NCBI RefSeq assembly: GCF_020509005.1
Contig: NC_063018.1
Location: 3,596,001-3,660,000 of the forward strand
Direction of reading: 5' to 3'
Length of the DNA stretch: 64,000 nt
DNA from: Fulvia fulva
Lineage: Eukaryota > Ascomycota > Dothideomycetes > Mycosphaerellales > Mycosphaerellaceae
Shown here one piece after another: positions 21,601 to 32,245 of the stretch. The position numbers and the translations under genes were made by a program. The number at the start of each line of letters is the position of its first letter. The stretch's first letter is position 1. The notes below the pieces were generated by a model. The model searched no databases and was not told the DNA's origin. It worked only from the letters and a program-made list of their open reading frames with translations.

Positions 21601-23326
21601 AGCTTTCTTTGCAGCCATGCAATCAGTGGACAGTTCAATACCATGGGATAGCGAATTCCTGGAAGAAGTTGAGGAAATGGCCTTTGCAGCAACTGTAGAA
21701 GCCATTGCATACAAGCAAGAGGTCCCAATTCCAAAATCCTACAAGGATGCTGTGAATGACAAGAAATGGGGACATCTTTGGAAGGAAGCAATCCAAAAGG
21801 AACTAGATGCTCTACAGAGTAACAACACCTGGGAAAATTCTGTTCCACCAAAAGGAGCAAATCTGGTTACATCAAGATGGGTCTTTGATATTAAGAGAAG
21901 CATTAGTGGAGCTATTGAAAAGTTCAAGGCTAGACTAGTTGCAAGGGGCTTCTCACAGAAGTTTGGTGTTGACTTTATGGAGACATTTGCACCTACAGTA
22001 AGACAGGACACCCTTAGGGTGTTTATGGCTATTGTGTGTAAGAAGGATCTTCATCTTCACCAAGTGGATGTGAACAATGCATTCACAGAAAGCACCCTCC
22101 ATGAAGACATCTTCATGTTACCACCACCAGGAGTTGAGCTTCCACCAAACATGGTGTTCAAAATCCTCAAAAGCTTGTATGGACTTAAGCAAGCAGCTAG
22201 AGATTGGAATCAACTCTGTGTGTCAAAGCTCAGAGAGATTGGATTCACACAGTCAGAAGTGGATCCATGCCTACTTATCCATAAGAAGAGGGAGATCATA
22301 ATCCTTATACATGTGGATGACATTCCAATTGCTGCACCAAAGTTGACAGATGTTCTCTGGTTCAAAAGAGAACTTGGCAAGATCTTCAAGATCAAAGATC
22401 TAGGTGAACCTGAGAAGATCCTTGGCATGAGAGTCACAAGGGACAGGAAGAGAGGAATCCTGAAACTTGACCAAGGACACTTTGTTAGGGACAGCCTAGC
22501 CAAGATGGGAATGAACCATAAGAAGGCAGCACCTACACACTCACCCATGGACAGCTATGAGGCCCTCAAACCTTCAAGCCACATGGATGAGAGGTGTGAC
22601 AAGGCAGAGTACCAGAGTATTAATGGTACTTGGATGTGGCCAGCAACAATCACAAGGCCAGACATTGCTTTTGCCCTAGGAAGGATGAGCTCATTTGTGA
22701 GTGACCCATCCACCTACCACATGAAGGCTTTGAAGAAGATCACTAGGTACCTAAGATCATACCCTGATCTAGGACTTCAGTTCTCAAAGTCTGGAAAAGG
22801 ACACCTTATTGGATACTGTGATTCTGATTATGCAATGGACAAAGCAGACAGAGTCTCAATCCTTGGGTATGTCTTCTTCCTCTGTGGGGCACCAGTTTCT
22901 TGGATGAGCAAGAAGCAAAAGTCTGTAGCAACATCCACAATGGAGGCTGAATACATGGCCATGAATGCATGTGCGAAGCAGTCCCAATTCCTAGCTTCAC
23001 TGCTAAGGGAAATGGATTGTCCAGAGTTAGTGGGAGACTGTTCCCATCAACCAAGAATCACTGGAAACCAGGAGACTGTATCAAATTTGAGACCAGTCCA
23101 ATTAAGAGGTGACAATCAAGCTGCCCTCACCCTAGTGAAAGATGCACATGTTCATGACAAGTCGAAGCACATTGACATTGCCTATAACGCTGTTAGGAAA
23201 CTTTGGTGGAGGAGGCTTATTGCTGTTGAGTACACCCCAACCTCTGAGATGGTTGCAGACGGGTTTACAAAACCAAAGACTGGTCCACACTTCCAGAGGT
23301 TTGTAAGCCAGCTGAACCTGTCATAA
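18671..23326 (+). CDS. copia gag-pol polyprotein
   Basis: A single uninterrupted frame of 1551 codons; the Met at 18695 (M-D-S-Y) is the more likely start because conservation with copia C begins there. Gag has I-P-I-L-G-R-D-N-W-K-R-W near the start and a zinc knuckle C249-C252-H256-C261 (CX2CX3HX4C, one residue shorter than usual). The protease site is D384-S-C-A instead of D-S-G-A. Integrase has the zinc site H529, H534, C563, C566 and catalytic D592, D654, E689. Reverse transcriptase has D1133 and the active site H-V-D-D with D1216-D1217. RNase H has D1384, E1425 and D1481. The order gag-PR-IN-RT-RH defines Ty1/copia. Gag and pol share one frame, so no frameshift is needed. The product would assemble particles, copy the RNA and insert the cDNA. 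Confidence 0.97.
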   Translation: MFHYIQFIMDSYQEKTEEKGGKIPILGRDNWKRWFNLQRYKMESQSAFFAIDDLMEVSFDNIKGKTLKLQEEATTKEILNTPTWTRHNAVCNFSILSRITEEDEFELEGSCESGRAAEKWVYLWNKYSQVLPTHAHELTKQFVTFEMSEEFTIRSAWTHLVSLGKRIADVDPEGQHYRKADVRMTQLLSSLPPDYHVARDTIMAQPKMDHERTLKILEAQEARLDPSKAEYGMAATWVKPSGLARPLSCLLCEKDHLIKDCPSLPEARKVLRSHSQPPSSQNTTHVKKKRTPPPTSRRTPREKSSMEELKKMVKKLSSDMLSLQKNQAQSYTSKAKKTGKGFSAQESPCSSSPETMSDDDEYDEVAHSTAEVQGKFPSSEWLLDSCASSHMTDQSCLFRSMTPLTRKKWIKVGGGFLLATHIGNAEMSGRAGRKVVLEDVLLVPKLGVNLVSWNQFSKQFGVQPPSFSLVSPSGETVVQTKLLGGVPFIDEISPLLQERAHYSSCAPPMENAFVTAQSETDLKQWELWHRRFAHFGKNLLQNLHKVTDLKEPIPIPKDGFHQCRVCSIAKMKKYKGKVTERRPERLALVSIDICGPLPISRLGFKYWLEIVDNFSRKKWTFPLRKREDAPVALQNWKIKAERKSSAQLKAVRLDNAKELIALVKQWEKDLGIGLEPTEAYNSLQNGPVERSIQTSEDSIRAMLEEAKMPVEFWPEALEAQTYMRNKLPNGPDYDGFKVSPDEAFDGIKPTINHLKVWGCKAVVYMDTRSQPQWARSDKLMNRGKEAVFIGYVENTAKAWLFWEPDMRAVKQHTHADFFEDQPGGDMGLNVPTLNLPSSAPARKPLGRPRKNVSLGQSTYHSGVHQSPPEIDQPIESPKVAQPRKLFVQLPQPPENVGEFQKIDQPIERSSLDPQEIDVTRSQVTVPKSSLGKRKADYDVEGYDMKQKAPRSMVPKPELTTEVGEAMDLSENLAAFHQAFFAAMQSVDSSIPWDSEFLEEVEEMAFAATVEAIAYKQEVPIPKSYKDAVNDKKWGHLWKEAIQKELDALQSNNTWENSVPPKGANLVTSRWVFDIKRSISGAIEKFKARLVARGFSQKFGVDFMETFAPTVRQDTLRVFMAIVCKKDLHLHQVDVNNAFTESTLHEDIFMLPPPGVELPPNMVFKILKSLYGLKQAARDWNQLCVSKLREIGFTQSEVDPCLLIHKKREIIILIHVDDIPIAAPKLTDVLWFKRELGKIFKIKDLGEPEKILGMRVTRDRKRGILKLDQGHFVRDSLAKMGMNHKKAAPTHSPMDSYEALKPSSHMDERCDKAEYQSINGTWMWPATITRPDIAFALGRMSSFVSDPSTYHMKALKKITRYLRSYPDLGLQFSKSGKGHLIGYCDSDYAMDKADRVSILGYVFFLCGAPVSWMSKKQKSVATSTMEAEYMAMNACAKQSQFLASLLREMDCPELVGDCSHQPRITGNQETVSNLRPVQLRGDNQAALTLVKDAHVHDKSKHIDIAYNAVRKLWWRRLIAVEYTPTSEMVADGFTKPKTGPHFQRFVSQLNLS

Positions 23327-23377
23327 AAAGGTCCAAGTACTATTGACAGGAAGTGAGCAGACTGTAACCTCCCATAC

Positions 23378-23391
23378 GAGATGAGTGGGAG
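23378..23391 (+). promoter_or_regulatory. polypurine tract of copia A
   Basis: GAGATGAGTGGGAG ends exactly where the 3' LTR begins. This is the expected place and composition for the primer of plus-strand DNA synthesis. Its RIPped counterparts are visible next to the 3' LTRs of copia F (about 33045-33059) and copia C (reverse complement, 58531-58550). Confidence 0.75.
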
Positions 23392-23626
23392 TGTTAAGAT
23401 GTAGCATCTCAAAGGGAGTCAACAATCAGGAAGTGATCTGGCAGCCTGAGGCATCCACGATGACTCAGCTTGTAGGGAGATACCTTCTCTCCCCTTTAGC
23501 TTAGATAGACATCCAACACAATCAACATATTGGTTCCTGATATATTGCTGCATGCTCGTGCTATTAGTCAGTTGAAGATTGATCTCTTACTCCACTCCGC
23601 TGCCATCCACCCGTACCTGTTCAACA
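23392..23626 (+). repeat. 3' LTR of copia A
   Basis: TGTTAAGATG to CTGTTCAACA, without visible difference from the 5' LTR, followed by the target duplication CTACT. LTRs are identical at insertion, so this element is very young on the time scale of its surroundings. Confidence 0.96.
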
Positions 23627-23857
23627 CTACTCATTATTCTTTTTATATTAAAGACCTACCTAGAAGTAATTAGATTCGTACCCTTTAGCGGTACAACTGC
23701 TTCCTAGGTATTATTACTTACTAAGGCAATAAGTTTGTTCTCGATTACCTCTCTCTATATATTTCCCTATTCGAGGTCTCCTACGGCTACCTTATAGGAC
23801 TTTAGGATTAGCACTTCCTACTAATAGGCTATAGCCTGCCTAATAGTAGCAAATATA
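23627..23857 (-). pseudogene. copia E reverse transcriptase N-terminal remnant
   Basis: Continuation of copia E beyond copia A. The reverse complement matches the RT start of copia A (S-R-W-V-F-D-I-K type block and the W-K-E-A-I-Q-K-E-L region upstream). It ends at 23857 with the LINE target duplication TAGTAGCAAATATA and resumes at 28844. Confidence 0.75.
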
Positions 23858-24031
23858 GATAGATAGATTTGTTATTCCCCTATTCTAGGACCCTATCCGG
23901 CCTATATAGGTATATACCTATTATTATATATAAAGGGAAACCCGAATAGGTGAAACCCCTTCCCGCCCCCGACTACTCCTTATCTAGATTAGCTTTCCCT
24001 CTGAACGTGCGTAGTCTATATTACTACCCCG

Positions 24032-27000
24032 TTAGCCCCCGCTCCTAGCCGGTCTCGTCGCGCTACGTCGTATCCTCTCTTTCTATACTACTCCTACTAG
24101 GCGGTACTGTTCTAGCTAGCCCTTCTCTAGTATCTAGTTTGTAATACGCCGTAGGTCCTTAACGTTATTAAGAAGTGCCCTAATCGTCCGGTTCCTCGCC
24201 TTTACTATCTACTCCCCCCTTCCTAGCGACTACCTCGGATAGACGAGGAGTACGTACCGTATATTCTAGGAGTAATAGCCGTAGAGGTAGCTAGTATTTA
24301 TGTATTCTAGAACCTTCCTCTATAATAGGTACCCCTAGAAGCCGATATGTTCGCTTCGTAGTTAGGTTACTATACTACTCTATACCCTCGTAAGGCGGTA
24401 GTAGATAAGCTTTAGGGGGTACTTAACCGCGGATTTCGTAGCTAACTATTCCTTAGGTTATCCCGCTAGCTAAGGGCGTCTACTATGCCCTATACCCTAG
24501 TTGTTCTACCTCTCTTTCTATAGTTACTCTATAAACGATTTCTTACCTTCCTATTATATTACTAGCTATTCGTCCCTTACCCGGTAGTTCGGCTCGTTTC
24601 CGGGTCGAATACCCTTATACGCTAGTACTAATTCGCGGGCCCTTACGACTATAAGAGCGATGACCTTCTATACTAGGTACTATGCCGACTTGCCTAAGTA
24701 GGAGGTCCGTAGTCCCTAGATATATAGGTCGATCGGCGATATAGCGGTCTCGTACTTAAGCATCCTTATTAGTGTCGACTTGTATACCCTAGTGACCTTC
24801 CTTAGGCATTAGTTTTAGATCTTCGCTAGCGGCGCGACGAGTCCCTTCGATAGGTAGGCTCTCTCGCCTAAGGACTATACTTAGCTACTATAGGTAAAGA
24901 CTAGCCGTATAATAGCCGTATATAGAAGTCGTAACTACCGGAAGTCCGCCCCCTATATAGACGTAGTAAGCCTCTAGTACAATGCTATATTCTGTTTAGC
25001 TTTCTATAATATTGCCTATACGTACTTCCTCTACCGTAGCGCCGGGTCTACCTATAGTCCGAGGATCCTAAGCTAATTTACCGGGTTAGTCGTATACCCC
25101 TATATCTAGATAGAAGCTTATATATTATAGAACCGTAGCCGGCGCGTAAAGTATATCAGATTATACTTTTCTAGGGCAAACCGAGCCCTATACCTCCTAG
25201 CCTAGTCCTCGTCGATCTTATACTTCTCTTCTAGTAGCCTATAGTTCTCCTTAGTCGAGGAAGACTACGCTAGGATGTTCGTATCGTCTACGAAGCCGCT
25301 CGTAGCGGTGTTCTAGGATTCTAGGGCTAGGAGTAGCGTCGCTATAAAGAAGAGGAATAGAATAGGTACTAGCGTTAAGCCTTACGGGATTCTAGTATAG
25401 ACTACTTGAAATGGGCTTTTATACTAGCCGACTAGGATCCACGTGCTACGGTTTTAGAGGTAGGACCGTACGAAGTTAATAAGCTACTTAGGGAGTCCTT
25501 TCGACCTTAGGATATAGAGTAGCCGCGGGTATAACACGTAGTTGAAGGCTCCCGATATGTCTAGACTAAGTAAGGATACTACCTTGTCCCTATTCTTATA
25601 CTAGATAGCCTTTACCTAAGAGGTGATAAGTTCTATCGCGGATAGCGTCGATCGCTATAGGCGCGCACCTATCTGGGTGTCCGGGAGTAGGGAGTGTTCC
25701 TCTGCCGCCTCGGAGAGTCTCGTTACAACCAGCTTCTTAAGCGCCTTCCCAAGAGTGTTAAGGAGCGCAATTGGGCGGTACGACTTTACCTACGTATAGT
25801 CTTCCTTTTACGGCTTACGTAGGACTACTATTGTCGATTGTTTAAATACTATCGGGTAGTATCCGGTCTATAGGTAGGCGTTAAAGATCGCTACGACTAC
25901 TAGGGCTAGTTAATCTCTATACTTCTTTAGTAGCTCCTTTAGGATCCTATCCGGCCCCGGGGCTTTCTTCGCCGGTAACTTCCTAAGTATAGCGGTAATA
26001 TCTCCCTCGGATATATTCTATTAGACCGCGATACTAGGGGCTAGGGGAGTAGAGCTATTTATATCGCTTAGATTAGCCTCGACTAGGGGCGGGAAGAACT
26101 TACTAGCTAGTAGACGCGCCTTAGCCTCGGGGTCGCTAACCGGGCCACTAGGCGATTATAGCGCTAGGATAGAGAAGGAGGGGCCCTATATAGGGTCCTA
26201 TCGGGCCTATTTCGCTAGCTTCTATATCCTCGCTAGCTTGCCGGCGATTTCTTCTACTATAGCCCTCTAGCCGACTACTTTCTCCCTCCGTATTATAGCT
26301 TTCTTCTATTAGTATGCCTCCCTATATACGTTCTAGGCCTCCTCGCTATAGCTACTCGTCTATACCCGGCGGGCTCTCCTTGCTTCTCTTACTACCGTAG
26401 TATACTTCGGCGTCTAGTATAGTTTAGACTATATCGTTAGTTAGGTAAGCGGAACGTAAAGTAAGGTCGCTTTTCTTATTTCGTCTATTAACCCTTAGAC
26501 TACCTCGTCTATCTCGTCTTTACTATTATATTACTACTACGTAATCTAGACTAGCCTCTCGGAGTTGTCGAGGTATGCCTAGATATTAGCCTAGTAGGCC
26601 TTTCTCTAGTTTAGCTTAGGGGTTCTCGCTAGTATACGTTATATCTATATCGTAATAGAGGTCCTGACTAGTATATAGTCTAACGACGCCTCGAGTTTAT
26701 ATTCGATCCTATAGTAGGTTACTATATAGTAGTAGCTATCTAAGATCTAGGAGAGGTCGATCGTGCCTTAGAGTCCCCCTCTCTTCTAGGTGCCTAGGTC
26801 CTTCGGGGTATTAAGGGTAATTACGTTACTTGCTATTAAGTCGAGTACTTCGTCGGCTATAGGGTACGGCTATATAAGGCTTTCCTAGGAAGGGTAGTAT
26901 ATATTAAAGTCTCCTACTACAATATAGTACCCTTGTCTCTTAAGCGTACTATCTAGGTGTCTATAGACCCTAAGGTCGCGGCTAGACCTCGAGGCTAGCG

Positions 27001-27343
27001 GTTATATATATAGGTTGTATATCTAGGTACTACCTACGTAGAGGGAGGTAATATCGCCCCCGCCTTCTTCGTCTACGTAGTATACTACCTCCTAGTCGGA
27101 TTCTAGTATGTCCTTACTAATATAGAAGTACGTACGGGGTCTACCGTCGCCTCGTAGGTATATCGTATAGCCTAGTAACTTATAGGTCGTTAGTCTCTTA
27201 TAGTACGAGTTAATCTATAGCTCCTAGATTACTAGGACGTAGTAGACGTACGGGTCCGCCTCGTATAGGAAATAGTTCTAGACTATATCCTTACTATAGT
27301 TAACGTTATACTAGATAATACTAAGCGTATCGAGGCTAGTTAT
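24032..27343 (-). pseudogene. LINE ORF2 remnant (endonuclease, RT, CCHC)
   Basis: Reads on the minus strand from about 27343 (ATG changed to ATA) to the stop at 24032-24034. It corresponds codon for codon to ORF2 at 41354-44665. The endonuclease G-D-F-N block is near 26910, the RT V-D-D block near 25275 and the CCHC region near 24230. Many CAG, CAA and TGG codons have become stops. No long open frame remains. Confidence 0.8.
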
Positions 27344-28760
27344 TGTTATCGATAATCATTTCCTCTATAATATCCTATATCCTACTACCTAGTACGCTCT
27401 AGTCTACGCCTATCGGCTATATACTAAAGGGGAGCCGGGCCTAGTTAGATTCCCTCGCCGTAGCTAGTAGAGTACGTAGCCTCCCGTACGCCCTAGGTTA
27501 CGTATCCTTTATATTATTCTCGGCCCTAGGGCGCTTATACCCGACCGTAGCTAGCTAGTTCCGGTATAGGCTAGCCTTACGGTCACTATAGAATCTTAGG
27601 GCGACGGTTCTGTTTGTGATTACCTTGTTTTTCGCTAGTTTCCGCTATAGGTATTCCGCGCTATACGATAGGTAGTACCCCGGACAGTTCGCGTACCGTC
27701 TCGTAGCCGATATATAGTCCCTAGATATATAGTCTCCTATATAGTTCGAGCAGGCCTACTTGTTTATACACGTATAGGTTTGGTGTCTATACTGTTAGTA
27801 TTTGAAGTATTAGAGGATACGAAAGGATAAGGAGTGCTTTTCTACTATCTTAAGGCTATATTGCTAGATTAGGCCTTGTTCTATTACTAGATCCGCCGCT
27901 TTTACGTCTTATAGCTATACTATTAGCGCCGAGGCCTTCTTGCCTTCTAGCTATTTCCTATAGAGCCAAGTCGCCTTCTAGATTAGAGAGTTAAGAGTGA
28001 CCGGGTTGTCCTCTTAGAGAGTACGTAGGTGACCTTAGTTAGTTAGGTCGAACTCCTTAGGTATATCGTAGACTAGGGTCGTAAATTGCTTCGTTAAGAC
28101 CTTTACTAATACTATAACCTTAGATGCCTACTATAGCTATGCCTCTAGGTGCCTCCTAGTAGTAGTAGAGCTAGTATAAATCTATAGAGTGCCGTTAGAC
28201 TATTAGTTTACTACGACTACCCCTAGTTAATTAATTCGTTAGGCGAGCTCCTTATTCGAAAGCTTCGTAACTTCGGCCTAGTCTTCCTTTACTATAATAC
28301 GGATCGTAACTATATCGTACGTTAGGCGGGGGCCTAGTATCGATACCGCGACCGATACCTAGCTATAGTAGTATTGATTCCGGGTGGCCCTATTAATCGC
28401 CTAAGACGTCGTCTATATTTCTTATTGCCCTCGGTAATACGATAGTATAAGCGCCGTACGTAGCTAAGTGATTATTACCTATAGAGACCGGTATAGGAGC
28501 TAATCGTTAGTTTCTATACTTTTTACGTCCTCTATAAGTTGCTACTAGTTGTCTCAGGGGATCTTCGCCTATAGAGCCGTAGGCGCCGTTAGTGCCGTAG
28601 CCTAGGCTACTATTGCCTAGGAGTTACCTAATATAGCTAGGTACCTCCGCGGCGTTTAGAGCTAAAGAAATAGGGTGAAGAGAACTTCAAGCTATCTAGA
28701 TTAAATAAGGTAGAACTCCCTCAATTCTAGGGGCTGTGGCCTACTTTATAGATCGTTAGA
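27341..28760 (-). pseudogene. LINE ORF1 remnant
   Basis: Minus-strand counterpart of ORF1 at about 40040-41361, with the zinc-knuckle region near 27730-27830 (C-F-K-C block as C-F-K-Y through RIP) and an RRM-like middle. It overlaps the ORF2 start, as in the other LINEs. The N-terminal start codon cannot be fixed. Confidence 0.65.
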
Positions 28761-28843
28761 ATGGCCTTAATAAGAGCTTTCGAATGTTTCGTATTTTAGG
28801 GCTATAATAGATCGATATCGTAATCGACCTTCGTTACGTAATC

Positions 28844-31800
28844 TAGTAGCAAATATATATTCTTCTACGTCGTTTAGAATCTCCTCTACCTAGCTTATTA
28901 TAGGGTCTAGATAGAACATCTAGGCGATAAGAGCCTTATAGTATTTAGCCTTATACTCTTTAGAGTTATCATCTCCGTCCCCCCTTAACCTCTTATTGCC
29001 TATAATATAAGGTATCGCTAGGTGTTCGGATAGGTCGAACTAAACGACATCTTCTTTTTCTTTTATTAGAGTACCCTAATCTCTAAACTTCTAGTATTCC
29101 CTAATGTCCTTTAGGGGAGGGGGAAGTTGTATAAATAGCGGTTGTTATAGTGTTAATGACTTAGGTAGGTTCTATATAGATCCACCGTTATCGGCCTTCG
29201 ATAGTATTAAAACCGCTATATTTTCTCCTAGCCTTCGTAACGGTATCTCTAATAATCCCCTATCGGAAAATTTCGCCCTAAAGGGCTTCCTCCTAATAGG
29301 ATTACGCTGTAGCGCTCGACTCGGCTAGTTAGTAAAGGTGATACCAAGATCTATATCTCCCCCCTTCTTATTCTTAAACTAGTCGACGTGACTATACGCT
29401 TTTACAGCTTTTATGTCGGGATCCTAGAACAGCTATTGTTTTGTAGTGTTTTCTAAGTAGCCTATAAACACGGCTTCTTTCCCTTGGTTTATCAACTTGT
29501 CTCTCCTCAAGCCTTAAGGTTAGGCTCTTAGGTCTATATAGACCACAGCTTTATATCCCTAGACGCGGAAATGGTCGACTAACGGTACTTGGCTAGTAAA
29601 GGCTTCTTCTAGTAAAAGAGCAATACTATTAATGATCGGACTATTAGGCAGTCTGTTTCTGATCACAGTCTATGCTTATAAAGCTTCTAGCTAGAACTCA
29701 ACTAGTATGCTAGAGTCTTTAAGCATAGCCCGGACTATGTTCTTAGAGGCTTAAATTGACCTTTCTATAGGTCTATTTTAAAGAGAGTTATAGGTATTAG
29801 TTATGTCTATCTAAGTACTAAACTCCTTCTCCTACTCTTTTAGTAAGGCGAGAATTTCCTTTCTACTATTACTACGGATTGTAGATAGAAAGCACCTTAA
29901 CTACTATTCGGCCTAGACCTTCTAATCCCGTAGGGTTATAGGAGCGTCGCTCCTAGCCTTTAAAGGGATTACCTACTTCTTCCTAGAGAAGTTATCTATA
30001 ATCTTAAGCTAATATTTATATTCTAGCCTAGAGACTACGCCCTAAAAAGGCTTATAGATATCAATAGAGACAAGGGCTAGCCTTTCTCCTTTTCTCTCTA
30101 TAGTAGGTCCCTTAAACTTCCTTATATTAGTAAGGGAGCATACCTTACAACTTAGGTGTTTAGAAGGAATAGGGATAGGATCTTTCTTATTAGTGACTCT
30201 ATAAAGGTTTCTTAGCAGTCCCTTACTAAGATGTATATATCTTCTATACTATAGCTCCTACTAATCTTCGGACTTAGTATTAGCTATAGCGGTGCCGTCA
30301 CGTTCTTAAGAGAGTATACTAGTATACTATAGCTTAAGAATTTCCGAGATCGAGTAGATAAACGGTACTCCTCCTCGAAGTTTAGTCTAGACAACGGGTT
30401 TACTAGATAACGATTTTAGGGTAAAACTAGGTAGTTAGATAGTAAACTATTAGCTAAACTAATTCTACGAAACAAGACTAGCTCTAAGGCTAGGAATAAA
30501 TAGGACATTTTCTAAGACAATTTGCTTTCTAGAAGGACTACCTATTACTACACTTCCTATATATATAGCTTGTAGATAGCCACTCCTAACCTTGATCCAC
30601 TTCTTCTTTTAAAGAGGCTTTAGTGTCCTAAATAGTATATCTTGGTCAGTTATATATAATGAAGTATAAGAGTCAAGTAACTACTCGGACGAGAGGTACT
30701 TACCCTTAGCTTCTATAGTAGAATAGACAACCTTATTAACATCATTATCTTCTAATAGTATCTTAGAGTCTAATACGTCTTCCTAGGTCGTATAGGCCCT
30801 TATAGGCTTCTTACTAGAGGAGGCCTTTGGCTTGCGGCTCTCCTTTATCTACTATATAAGGTCCGTTATTACCTTAAGGACATTACGAAGGTTTAGTAAT
30901 AATGACCTCCTACGAGGTAGTAACGGTTGTCTCTTAGTAGGATAGGTAACCCTAGCTAGTTTGTCCTTGTTCCTTATAGCCTACTAAGCTACAGAAAGGT
31001 ATAAGCACTTGCTTATAAAATAGTCACTACCGTAGAGATAGTACGTAAGCTTGCCCTAGAAACCCTTCTTAGCGAACATAGCTGTCCCTTAATAAATTAT
31101 TGATTCTTACTTCTCCCTAAGAATTATAAGAATGTCTTATAGTAAGAGATTTACCTAGGCATCAATTGTATCGCGAATTGAGCTAAATAAGTCTAGTAGA
31201 GCTACTAAGAGTTACTAGATCTTTCTGTCCTTAGTCTTAATGTCTTAGAACTAAGGCGAGATTGAAACAGCCCTCCTTATAATTAAGCTAAGCTCCTACT
31301 AGGCGTCATCTATTAACTAGTCCTCTCTTATTACGAAATTAGTATATTGCTAAAGCAAACTTCTTCTAGTAGCGAGAAGTCTTCTCTTATATTTAGCTTT
31401 AGCCTATTCCTATAACTCCTTCGTATACCGGATCTCGTATATTATCTCTTAATTATCTATCGACAGATAGATATAGATCTTATATAGGGCCGTTACATTA
31501 TACCGTCTATACGATGCCTTCCTTATCGCTTAATCTAAAGGAAGGGATGACTCCGATAATATAGAGGGTGTCGCTATAGATAGGGTTATAGCGGGAATGT
31601 CCGTAATAATGTCTTCGAGGACCTTATTAACCTACTTTAATACTAGGTATATTCTTATTAGCTTGAACTATATTTCGTAGTTCTCTCTTATTAGAACGGG
31701 TGCTACTCTCTTTCTTAAGAACTTAGTCTCGTTCTCTATTTTTAGTAAGTTAAGGGATAGGTTAGCTACCCTTAGGTAAAAGGATATATTCGGTCGTACG

Positions 31801-32245
31801 CGATCGGATCAAATAGGATAAACCGAACGCGAGGTTAATAGCGGAGAGGATGGCTATCCGCCGGGAAGAGGAGGAAAGTCGGTCGATAAGGATCGTATTA
31901 GTACTAAGACACTATAGCGTAACTCTCTTAGTAGAGGGGGTTTCTAAGACACTACGGCTCTCTTAGAATAAACAGTTAGTCGATACGAACGCGATGTCCG
32001 GAGAGCGACTCTTCTTAGTAAGCTCGCCTACTTATCTAAGATATTAGTATAGGCTCCCTAACTCGGAGTCTAACAGTGCCTTACTAGGCTCTTATACGTC
32101 TTATATACACCTATAGCACGGCTATAGCTTCCTATATAAGGCGGGTACGGCCTCTAGTCTACCTTCCTTTTGTTCTAAAGAGGAATAACTCTAATACGAC
32201 TTTGTCGAGGGTGAAATACCGAGTTACTAACCCGGGCTTATAACC
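28844..32245 (-). pseudogene. copia E integrase, protease, gag and leader remnant
   Basis: This minus-strand segment holds the 5' two-thirds of copia E. From left to right: the integrase-RT linker (28858-29340), integrase core (about 29350-30130), integrase zinc region (about 30130-30260), protease (about 30560-30720), gag with its zinc region (about 30720-31760), and a leader to the primer site at 32229-32245 (aacccgggcttataacc on the plus strand). Assignments rest on collinearity with copia A and B. RIP is heavy. A 74-codon plus-strand ORF at 29104-29328 is an accidental frame. Confidence 0.7.

Larger units (their letters stand above)
18012..23626 (+). mobile_element. intact, un-RIPped Ty1/copia retrotransposon (copia A)
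   Basis: A complete 5615 bp element: 235 bp LTRs in which I see no difference (18012-18246, 23392-23626), 5 bp target duplication CTACT (18007-18011 and 23627-23631), a primer site directly after the 5' LTR, one long gag-pol frame, and a purine-rich tract directly before the 3' LTR. CpA/TpG is normal, so it has not been through RIP, in sharp contrast to copia E in which it lies. Copia C (58295-63910) and copia F (32480-33294) are older relatives with the same LTR. It was probably mobile recently and may still be. Confidence 0.97.
23858..28843 (-). mobile_element. RIPped Tad-like LINE in copia E
   Basis: Minus-strand LINE flanked by a perfect 14 bp duplication TAGTAGCAAATATA (23844-23857 and 28844-28857). 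The 3' end (left) starts with tagatagatag, the complement of the ATCT tail. It is closely related to the LINE at 38888-44843, aligning from the 3' tail to about 40000 of that copy, but its first 150 bp or so are different and it lacks the 1 kb 5' UTR. RIP has made it almost free of CpA/TpG except in patches (notably about 25660-25790). Confidence 0.9.

Noticed and set aside
29104..29328. 74-codon plus-strand frame within copia E
   Set aside because: Antisense to the integrase-RT linker of a minus-strand element; no supporting motif.
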